In this document: piece after piece, positions 8,475 through 14,415 of the stretch
How positions within the stretch are numbered: position 1 is the first letter of the stretch
How the letters are laid out: each line of letters starts with the position of its first letter
Notes under the pieces: model-generated
The model's database searches: none
What the model saw: only the letters and a program-made list of their open reading frames with translations
What the model was told of the DNA's origin: nothing
Position numbers and translations under genes: made by a program
NCBI GenBank assembly: GCA_963791885.1
Contig: CAWBUL010000011.1
Location: 1 to 17,048, forward strand
DNA length: 17,048 nucleotides
Reading direction: 5' to 3'
Origin: CAVSUZ01 sp963791885
GTDB lineage: Bacteria; Pseudomonadota; Alphaproteobacteria; Acetobacterales; Acetobacteraceae

Positions 8475-9179
8475 GTGACCGCCGCGGCAAACACCGCTGA
8501 CCAGCCCACCGCCCCGATCCTCCCCAGGACCGGCCAGCCGCCCCCTTATCCACCCGCACCACACGCCTGCTCGGCGTCCTCCACGCCCTCATCGCCTTCG
8601 GCAAACAAGTCGCCGACACGCTGAAACGCGATCCTCTCGACGCCGAGGCCCGCTTCGGGGTCATCCACCGCTTCGGCACCTTGCGAATCAAATTGATGCT
8701 CGCCCGCATCACCCGCGGCCTCCTGCTCGCCGAGGCGCTGCAAGCCAAGCTCGCACTTCGCGTCGACCGGCCGGATCCCGTGCGCACGCCGCGTACAGTT
8801 CCGTGAGCCATCATCCCCCAGCAAACCGCGCAGCCCACGCACCGCGACCCCGCCACCAAACACCGACGGCTCCCTCCTCGCCTCCCTGCCAACCGCCGAG
8901 GAAATCGCCGAGCAGCTCCGCACCCGCCCGGTCCACGCCGTCCTGCATGAGATTTGCAGCAACCTCGGCATCATGCCGTCCGACACGTTGTGGCGAGACA
9001 TCGTCAATGTCCTCACCGAAAACCGCGGCAGCTTCCTCAAGCTTTGGAACGACGCCCTCGACCGCTGCGCCATCACCAATTTCATCCCGCCGGACACACC
9101 GATAAACCCGGCGATGCTGCTGCTACGGCGGGAACCCCGTCCGATATCCGTCGCCGTGGTCTCCACCGGCCCACCCTGA
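8475..9179 (+). pseudogene. Frameshifted hypothetical gene, possibly Acetobacteraceae-type
   Basis: Two protein-like blocks lie in different frames. Block 1 (about 8527-8806) reads TTRLLGVLHALIAFGKQVAD, then RFGVIHRFGTLRIKLMLARI, TRGLLLAEALQAKLALRV, and stops at 8804. Block 2 (about 8818-9179) is proline- and threonine-rich, then LPTAEEIAEQLRTRPVHAVL, HEICSNLGIMPSDTLWRDI and a tail ending STGPP. A possible start is the GTG at 8475, which opens TAAANTADQPTAPIL in yet another frame, joined to block 1 through the C-run near 8541. From memory, intact proteins with a FGKQ...FGT...ARITRGL half followed by a PTxEEIAxxxRxRP half exist in Acetobacteraceae; their function is unknown. No ribosome binding site is visible at 8475. 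Broken or mis-sequenced. Confidence 0.6.
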
Positions 9180-9213
9180 ACACACCGCACCGACAATCGA
9201 AGCAGTCATGCGA
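9156..9213. repeat. Imperfect direct repeat, copy A
   Basis: Begins gtggtctccaccggccc and includes the last codons and stop of the hypothetical gene. By eye it matches 9371-9429 at roughly 75-80 percent with one or two indels. Confidence 0.6.
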
Positions 9214-9243
9214 CTGAAACCGACCGCGGTTTCAGCGTCGCAT
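9208..9243. repeat. Long hairpin downstream of the broken gene
   Basis: The stem atgcgac-tgaaaccg pairs with cggtttca-(gc)-gtcgcat, 15 pairs with a two-base bulge and a four-base loop (accg). No T-run follows on either strand, so it could be a weak transcription end for the broken gene or part of a repeat element. Confidence 0.6.
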
Positions 9244-9263
9244 AAACGCGCTCCCCAAAGGCC

Positions 9264-9355
9264 TTACCGCAGAGGCGCAGAGTGCGCAGAGACGCCCCCC
9301 GCGTGGAGGAACCATTCAGAAACGAAACCCTGCGCCCTCTGCGCCTCTGCGGTAA
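9264..9355. repeat. Perfect 19-bp inverted repeat with GCAGAG units
   Basis: ttaccgcagaggcgcagag (9264-9282) is matched exactly in inverse by 9337-9355, with 54 bases between. The left arm is followed by a further tgcgcagaga unit, giving a short run of GCAGAG-type steps about 9 bases apart. I recall CCGCAGAGGCGCAGAG-like sequences as widespread intergenic repeats in unrelated bacterial phyla. No ORF lies inside, so this is not an insertion sequence with its own transposase. Confidence 0.85.
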
Positions 9356-9370
9356 AATAAAAGCAGCCCT

Positions 9371-9429
9371 GTGGCCTCCATCGGCCCCGCCCTGAACAAC
9401 CGCACCAATAATCATCAAAGCGTCACGCG
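9371..9429. repeat. Imperfect direct repeat, copy B
   Basis: Begins gtggcctccatcggccc, contains ccctgaac and an accgcacca core, and ends gtcacgcg, parallel to the copy at 9156-9213. The two copies bracket the hairpin and the inverted repeat. Confidence 0.6.
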
Positions 9430-9758
9430 CGGGGCCGGCCAACAGCGGCCCGTTATCCTGATTCGACAAACCGCGGCCTGCCGCGGCCCCGCAGCGACGA
9501 ACCGCCCACCCTCACGCGCACCTGCCCCCAAGGGGCGGCGGCTGGCGGTGGCGGGATGTGGCACATGTGACGCGCCCCCAACTCCGGATCACCCGTCACG
9601 TCACGCTGGCGAAGCACGCCGCGCGGTGGCATAATCTCCCCGTGTGAAAGACGGAGTCTGCTCAGGCGTGACGAACGCTTGACCCCCAGGATGGCCTGGC
9701 CGATCACCCCGCCGCCGCGCCGGATCGCTCCGGCCGCGCCAGCGGGACGTATCTTCAC
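9430..9758. other. Non-coding region upstream of miaB
   Basis: No gene can be supported here; the open frames on both strands lack start signals and family motifs. Palindromes at about 9716-9741 (core gccgga / tccggc) lie some 20-40 bases upstream of the miaB start and may fold in its leader. A cataat at about 9630 could be a -10 element, but no matching -35 is seen. Confidence 0.4.
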
Positions 9759-11108
9759 ATGAACCCACCCAAGCGTTTGCACGTCATCACCTGGGGTTGC
9801 CAGATGAACGTGTACGACAGCACCCGCATGGCGGACGCCCTCGCCCCGTCCGGATATCGCTCCGTCCCGGCGCCCGAGAGCGCGGATATGGTCATCCTCA
9901 ACACCTGCCATATCCGGGAGAAAGCTTCCGAAAAGGTGTTCTCCGAACTCGGACGCCTCCGCCGGCTGAAAGAAGCGCGGGCGCATCAGGGCGAACGCAT
10001 GATCCTCGCCGTGGCCGGCTGCGTCGCCCAGGCGGAAGGGGCCGAAATCCTCGCCCGCGCCCCATTCGTGGACATCGTCCTCGGGCCCCAGACCTACCAT
10101 CGGCTGCCGGACCTCGTGGACCGGGCAACCCGGGGCGAGCGTGTGATCGACACCGAATTCCCCCCCGAAGACAAGTTCGACAGGCTGCCGGAAATCACCG
10201 CCGCCGCAGGCGTGACCGCCTTCCTCGCAATCCAGGAGGGCTGCGACAAATTCTGCAGCTTCTGCGTCGTCCCGTACACCCGTGGCGCCGAGCAGAGCCG
10301 GCCGGCCTCCGCCGTGCTCGCCGAAGCGCGCCGCCTCGTCGCCGCCGGCGCGCGCGAGATCACGCTGCTCGGCCAGAACGTGAATGCCTGGCACGGTGAG
10401 GGTTCTGTCGAACGCGCATGGAACCTCGGACGGCTGATCCGCGCTCTCGCCGACATCCCCGGGCTGCTGCGGCTGCGATACACGACGTCGCACCCCAGGG
10501 ACATGGACCAGGAGCTGATCACGGCGCACCGCGACGTGCCCACGCTGATGCCCTTCCTGCACCTGCCGGTGCAGTCGGGCTCCGACCGGGTTCTTGCCGC
10601 GATGAACCGCCGCCACGGCGCGGACGACTACCGGGAAATCGTGGACCGGCTTCGCCAGGCTCGCCCCGACTTGGCGCTGTCTTCCGATTTCATCGTCGGC
10701 CACCCGGGGGAGACGGCAGCGGACTTCGCCGACACGATGCGCCTGGTTGAGACGGTCGGTTTCGCCCAGGCCTTCAGCTTCAAATACTCACCCCGTCCGG
10801 GCACGCCGGCCGCCGGGGCCGAACAGGTCCCCGAGGCCGAAAAGACCGCCCGTCTCGCCGAACTCCAGGCCCTGCTCCGCGCGCAACAGGCCCGCTTCAA
10901 CGCCGCCTGCGTCGGCCTCGACCTGCCTGTTCTGTTCACCGGGCCGGGCCGCCACCCCGGCCAGATCGCCGGGCGCTCGCCCTACCTTCAGCCGGTGCAC
11001 GTCCATGCCGACGCATCCCTGATCGGTGCGGAATCCCTGGTGCGAATCGGGACCGCGCTGCCCAACTCTTTGTCAGGCCATCTCAGCCAGGAGCCAGCCG
11101 CCGCTTGA
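9759..11108 (+). CDS. miaB: tRNA-2-methylthio-N6-dimethylallyladenosine synthase (MiaB)
   Basis: Radical-SAM methylthiotransferase that adds a methylthio group to i6A at tRNA position 37. The 449-aa protein has all three parts. The UPF0004 domain has cluster cysteines C14 (TWGCQMN), C50 (NTCHIRE) and C88 (AGCVAQAEG). The radical-SAM domain has EGCDKFCSFC (C162, C166, C169) followed by VPYTRG, LLGQNVNAW and HLPVQSGSDRVL. The C-terminal TRAM-like domain starts at about residue 385. The usual TYGCQMN reads TWGCQMN. The ATG at 9759 is chosen because homology starts within five residues. No good Shine-Dalgarno is seen before it. It heads the miaB-phoH-ybeY-corC operon and overlaps phoH by 4 bases. 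Confidence 0.97.
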   Translation: MNPPKRLHVITWGCQMNVYDSTRMADALAPSGYRSVPAPESADMVILNTCHIREKASEKVFSELGRLRRLKEARAHQGERMILAVAGCVAQAEGAEILARAPFVDIVLGPQTYHRLPDLVDRATRGERVIDTEFPPEDKFDRLPEITAAAGVTAFLAIQEGCDKFCSFCVVPYTRGAEQSRPASAVLAEARRLVAAGAREITLLGQNVNAWHGEGSVERAWNLGRLIRALADIPGLLRLRYTTSHPRDMDQELITAHRDVPTLMPFLHLPVQSGSDRVLAAMNRRHGADDYREIVDRLRQARPDLALSSDFIVGHPGETAADFADTMRLVETVGFAQAFSFKYSPRPGTPAAGAEQVPEAEKTARLAELQALLRAQQARFNAACVGLDLPVLFTGPGRHPGQIAGRSPYLQPVHVHADASLIGAESLVRIGTALPNSLSGHLSQEPAAA

Positions 11109-12175
11109 GCCAGACCGCCACGTTTCCGGTTCTTCCCTCCCCCCCGAGCGGCGGCCCAAATGGGGCCAAGTCCGTCACGCTCCAGTTTCAGGACAACACG
11201 CTCTTGCCGTTGCTCCTGGGCGATCACGACCGGCACATGGTGCGATTGGAACAGGGACTCGGTGTCCGGCTTTCCTGCCGAGGCAATCGTGTTGCGATCA
11301 GCGGCGACCCCGCCCGGGTTGACGCCGCTCAGGGAGTCCTCGAAGGCCTCTGGGCCCGCTTGGAGCGCGGTGAAAGCGTCGGCCGCCCCGAAGTCGAAGC
11401 CGCCATCCGCTTCGCCGAAGCCGAATCCGACCCCCAACTCCCCTTCTCCGATCTCCCCGCCATCCGCACCAAGCGTGGCGCGGTCGGCCCCCGCAGTGCC
11501 GGCCAGGCGACGTACATGGACGCGTTGGCGCGGCACGAGATGGTGTTCGGCGTCGGCCCCGCCGGCACCGGCAAGACCTATCTCGCCGTGGCTCAGGCGG
11601 TCGCCATGCTCCAGGCCGGCAAGGTTGACCGCATCGTGCTGTCCCGCCCGGCGGTCGAAGCGGGTGAGCGCCTTGGCTTCCTGCCCGGCGACATGAAGGA
11701 GAAGGTCGATCCCTACCTGCGACCGCTCTACGACGCACTGCACGACATGATGCCGGGGGAGCAGGTGATAAGGCGGATTGCGAATGGGGAAATCGAGGTG
11801 GCGCCGCTCGCCTTCATGCGTGGCCGCACCTTGGCCCATGCCTATGTCATCCTCGATGAGGCGCAGAACACCACGCCGGTGCAGATGAAGATGTTCCTTA
11901 CCCGCATGGGTGAGGGTACCCGCATGATCGTCACCGGCGATCTGAGCCAGGTCGATCTGCCGTCGGGCGTGCCCTCCGGACTGCGCGATGCGCTCGAAAC
12001 GCTCGAGGGCTTGCCGGGCATCTCCGTCGTCCGCTTCGATCGCCGGGACGTCGTGCGCCACCCGCTGGTGGCGCGCATCGTCGACGCCTATGATCAGCGG
12101 GAGGCGGCGGCCGTCGACAAGCGGCGGGAAGCGCGCCGCGCCGAAGAGGCAAGCGGGGGCACCCCGGGCAAGTAG
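11105..12175 (+). CDS. phoH: PhoH-like ATPase
   Basis: A 356-aa PhoH/YbeZ-family P-loop ATPase, thought to act in RNA metabolism and ribosome quality control together with YbeY. Walker A is GPAGTGKT (151-158) and Walker B is VILDEAQN (D251, E252). Family blocks SRPAVEAGERLGFLPGDMKE, QMKMFLTRMGEGTRMIVTGD and SQVDLP are intact. An N-terminal KH-like nucleic-acid-binding part precedes the ATPase core. The start is the TTG at 11105, which overlaps the miaB stop as TTGA, with GGAG 11 bases upstream. An internal ATG would cut into the N-terminal domain. The C-terminal tail is charged and variable. The ybeY gene follows directly. Confidence 0.96.
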   Translation: MSQTATFPVLPSPPSGGPNGAKSVTLQFQDNTLLPLLLGDHDRHMVRLEQGLGVRLSCRGNRVAISGDPARVDAAQGVLEGLWARLERGESVGRPEVEAAIRFAEAESDPQLPFSDLPAIRTKRGAVGPRSAGQATYMDALARHEMVFGVGPAGTGKTYLAVAQAVAMLQAGKVDRIVLSRPAVEAGERLGFLPGDMKEKVDPYLRPLYDALHDMMPGEQVIRRIANGEIEVAPLAFMRGRTLAHAYVILDEAQNTTPVQMKMFLTRMGEGTRMIVTGDLSQVDLPSGVPSGLRDALETLEGLPGISVVRFDRRDVVRHPLVARIVDAYDQREAAAVDKRREARRAEEASGGTPGK

Positions 12176-12195
12176 GATCGGGCCCACATAGTATT

Positions 12196-12215
12196 GGCCC
12201 CGCTTCGGCGGGGCC
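12196..12215 (+). promoter_or_regulatory. UUCG-capped hairpin between phoH and ybeY
   Basis: A perfect 8-bp GC stem (ggccccgc / gcggggcc) is closed by a canonical C(UUCG)G tetraloop, so it is very stable in RNA. It starts 20 bases after the phoH stop and ends about 10 bases before the ybeY coding frame becomes recognisable. No T-run follows, so it is more likely to affect ybeY translation or mRNA processing than to terminate transcription, which would cut off ybeY and corC. Confidence 0.7.
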
Positions 12216-12225
12216 CCACCACGAG

Positions 12226-12645
12226 ATTGACATCATCGTTCAGGATTCGGGCTGGCGTCGGCTGATCCGCCATGCGCCGCAGCTTGCCGCGCGCGCGGCG
12301 CGGATAGGAGGCGGCGGCAGCGTCGTGGTGCTGGCCAACGACCGCACCGTTCAGCGTCTGAACGCGCGCGACCGTGGCCGCAACAAGCCCACCAACGTCC
12401 TCACCTACGATCCCCCTGCTCCCGGCTTACCGGGGCAAATCATCCTGGCGCTGGGCACGGTGCGGCGAGAGGCCGCGTCCATGGGACGGCGCCCTGCGGA
12501 TCATCTGGCGCATCTGGTAGTGCATGGGGTGCTGCACCTGGCGGGTGAGGACCATCATCGCGCCGGTGACGCGCGCCGCATGGAAATGCGGGAAGCGCGG
12601 GTGCTGCATCGGTTGCGCGTGCCGAACCCGTGGAAGCGCGGATGA
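12226..12645 (+). CDS. ybeY: Endoribonuclease YbeY (rRNA maturation factor), unusual start
   Basis: Zinc-dependent single-strand endoribonuclease for 16S rRNA 3'-end maturation and 70S quality control. The metal site is present as HGVLHLAGEDH, the H-x3-H-x5-H signature, and NRKPTNVL-type sequence appears as RNKPTNVLTYD. Recognisable sequence begins at IDIIVQDSGWRRL, which starts with ATT at 12226. No ATG, GTG or TTG lies in frame between the phoH stop region and the GTG at 12325, and starting there would remove some 33 N-terminal residues. Either an AUU start is used, as in infC of E. coli, or one base is missing between 12196 and 12222, which would join the TTG at 12194 to this frame. The protein would be about 139 aa, slightly short for the family. 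It overlaps corC by 4 bases. Confidence 0.88.
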   Translation: MDIIVQDSGWRRLIRHAPQLAARAARIGGGGSVVVLANDRTVQRLNARDRGRNKPTNVLTYDPPAPGLPGQIILALGTVRREAASMGRRPADHLAHLVVHGVLHLAGEDHHRAGDARRMEMREARVLHRLRVPNPWKRG

Positions 12646-13540
12646 GCGACGCGATTTCCCGCATGGGCCTGCTTGCGCGCGTGCGATCGATGCTGCGGGG
12701 CCGGTCTGCCGAGCCCGGCGTACGCGAGTCGATCGCCGAACTGGTGCAGGAGGCGGCAGAAGCTCCGCACGCGCCGGGCCAGGTTCCGGAGCTTGACCGG
12801 CAGGAACGCGCGCTGATCGCCAACGTGCTGCGGCTGCGCGGCACAACGGCCGTCGACGTAATGGTGCCCCGTGCCGACATCGTGGCGATGCGCCACGATC
12901 TGACGTTCCAGCAGGCGGTCGAGCAGATCCGCGACGACGGTCACTCGCGGTTACCGGTCTATCGTGAGGGTTTGGATGACATCCTGGGCATGGTCCACAT
13001 CAAGGATGTCTATGCCTTCGTGGGCCGCCCGCAGGAGTTTTCACTGGAGAAGATCCTGCGCCGCCCGCTGATGGTGGCGCCGCAAATCCCGGTGCTCGAT
13101 CTGCTGCTGCAGATGCGGCAGGCGCACATCCACCTGGCGCTGGTGGTCGATGAGTATGGCGGGATCGACGGGCTGGTGACCATCGAGGACCTGGTGGAGA
13201 CGATCACGGGCGACATCTCCGACGAACATGACGAGACCGAGAGTCCGATGCTGGTGGAGCGGCCGGACGGAACGATGGACGTGAATGCGCGCATGCTCCT
13301 TCCGGATTTCGAGGGGCGGGTCGGGCCCATCCTGACCCTGAGGAGCGTGCCGCGGACATCGACACGGTGGGCGGGCTGGTGTTCACCCTGGCAGGACGCG
13401 TGCCGGCACGGGGCGAGGTGATCAGCCACCCGGCGGGATTCGAGTTCCGCGTGCTGGAAGCGGACCCCCGCCGCATCCGTCGGGTGCGGGTGCGGCGCAC
13501 GGCGCCAGCCGAGAAACCGGCCCAAAGCGAGGCGGCATAG
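12642..13540 (+). CDS. corC: CorC/TlyC-type CBS-domain protein, frameshifted in the C-terminal domain
   Basis: Cytoplasmic CBS-pair protein of the CorC/HlyC family, linked to Mg/Co efflux and often called a hemolysin homologue. CBS 1 lies at about residues 70-130 (VMVPRADIVAM, GHSRLPVYRE, ILGMVHIKDV). CBS 2 lies at about 140-190 (LALVVDEYGGIDGLVTIEDL, then VETITGDI). The CorC_HlyC domain begins near residue 205. The open frame then drifts into nonsense and stops at 13421. Adding one base at the C-run 13336-13338 restores PEERAADIDTVGGLVFTLAG, RVPARGEVISHPAGFEFRVL and a stop TAG at 13538-13540. The span of 899 nt is one short of a multiple of three. The ATG at 12642 overlaps the ybeY stop (ATGA). 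A GTG at 12630 is possible but less likely. A sequence error or a recent lesion. Confidence 0.9.
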
Positions 13541-13572
13541 ACCGCAGCGCGTTCGCGACTGGTCGCCTGCTA

Positions 13573-14178
13573 TCAGCTCAGGCGATGGCGTACCGCGAGT
13601 CCGAGCAGTCCGACCGCGAACAGGGCCATACCGGCCGGCTCCGGCACGCTGGAGGGCAGGCTGACAGCCGTGATGCTTGCGCCAGGTGTGCTTTCGTAGC
13701 CGTAGCCAGCAAGGGTCGTGTCAACGAACTCGACGAAGCCGTAATGCGTGCCGTCGGGCAGCATGAATGCCAATCCGACGAAGTTTGCACCGTTCGAGTA
13801 GGGGATCGTCGTTGCCGTCGGGAAGGCCGCGTACTGGCCTGCGCTGCCGAAAACCACCGAACCGCGGTCGATGAAGTAGGTCGTCGGCTGGATCGGTATT
13901 CCGAGGAATCCACCGAAAGCACTCACGAGGGCCGTTCCGCCGGTTGCCACGGCAACCGGATTGAAGATGTCTCCCGTGCTGGAAAGCGTGTAGGTCGCGG
14001 CGCCACCGCCGAACCCGAACGAAACGCTGCCCCCAGCGAACGAAACGCTGTCGTCCGTGATGATCGGCGCCGCGTGCCCGGCCTCGCTGACGCCGGCGGC
14101 AAGAAAGACGGCAAGTGCGGCAGCTTTTAGAAAGCCGACTATTCGCGGATCGCTTATGTATATCACCTTGACCCTCAT
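13573..14178 (-). CDS. PEP-CTERM sorting-domain exported protein
   Basis: A 201-aa secreted protein of unknown role. The N-terminus has a basic start and a hydrophobic signal segment at about residues 14-36 with a likely AxA-type cleavage around GHAAP. The middle is rich in Gly, Ser, Thr and aromatics, with low complexity and no recognised domain. The C-terminus has the full PEP-CTERM tripartite signal: VPEPAGM, a hydrophobic stretch (ALFAVGLLGLAV), then the basic end RHRLS. Such proteins are processed by an exosortase (EpsH) and linked to exopolysaccharide; no exosortase is in this window. The ATG at 14178 has a weak GGA-type site upstream. The gene runs toward corC and ends 32 bases from it. 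Confidence 0.88.
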   Translation of the reverse strand: MRVKVIYISDPRIVGFLKAAALAVFLAAGVSEAGHAAPIITDDSVSFAGGSVSFGFGGGAATYTLSSTGDIFNPVAVATGGTALVSAFGGFLGIPIQPTTYFIDRGSVVFGSAGQYAAFPTATTIPYSNGANFVGLAFMLPDGTHYGFVEFVDTTLAGYGYESTPGASITAVSLPSSVPEPAGMALFAVGLLGLAVRHRLS

Positions 14179-14402
14179 GTTTTTCCGGGAGAGAGCAAGC
14201 TGGCACGTATCGGCGCGCGACGTGCGTCAAACTAAATTGCCTTCAATTCTCCAAACAGCTTGCATCCATCTTGGCGTGATCCCCGTAGCGGCGCGCCCGC
14301 GCACCCCTCCTCACCACCGGAAAAGAGGCCTAAATCTCCTGCGTTCGGTCCAACTGCCGGCAGGCACAAATGATTGCGCCCCCGGATTTCTGCCAGGATT
14401 AT
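14179..14402. promoter_or_regulatory. Divergent intergenic region with inverted repeats
   Basis: This 224-base stretch separates two divergent genes and so should contain both promoters. It holds gcaagctg (14195-14202) matched in inverse by cagcttgc (14256-14263), and inside that gcacgt (14203-14208) matched by acgtgc (14220-14225). On the minus strand TTGACG near 14232-14227 is a possible -35, but the matching -10 (tacgtg) is weak and spaced at only 15 bases. Confidence 0.35.
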
Positions 14403-14409
14403 GGGGAGG
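14403..14409 (+). promoter_or_regulatory. Ribosome binding site that sets the start of the F420 enzyme
   Basis: GGGGAGG lies six bases before the ATG at 14416. It favours that start over the in-frame ATG at 14374 and fits the point where family homology begins. Confidence 0.8.
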
Positions 14410-14415
14410 CCTCGC

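Noticed and set aside
9264..9355. CRISPR-like array or insertion sequence at the GCAGAG repeats
   Set aside because: There is only one inverted pair with a single spacer, no regular direct repeats and no transposase or Cas gene.
9453..10703. A 416-codon open frame on the minus strand across miaB
   Set aside because: It is antisense to a fully conserved gene, its sequence is rich in Gly, Arg and His with no family motif, and long shadow frames are expected at this GC content.
10988..12187. A 399-codon open frame on the minus strand across phoH
   Set aside because: It mirrors phoH codon structure and has no recognisable domain; phoH on the plus strand has every family motif.
12196..12215. Rho-independent terminator after phoH
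   Set aside because: The stem is strong, but no T-run follows, and it would cut off ybeY and corC, which overlap each other as operon members.
12325..12645. ybeY starting at the GTG at 12325
   Set aside because: It would remove conserved N-terminal sequence that is plainly readable upstream in the same frame.
13330..13345. Programmed ribosomal frameshift in corC
   Set aside because: There is no slippery heptamer or supporting structure, and the family is not known to use frameshifting; error or mutation is simpler.
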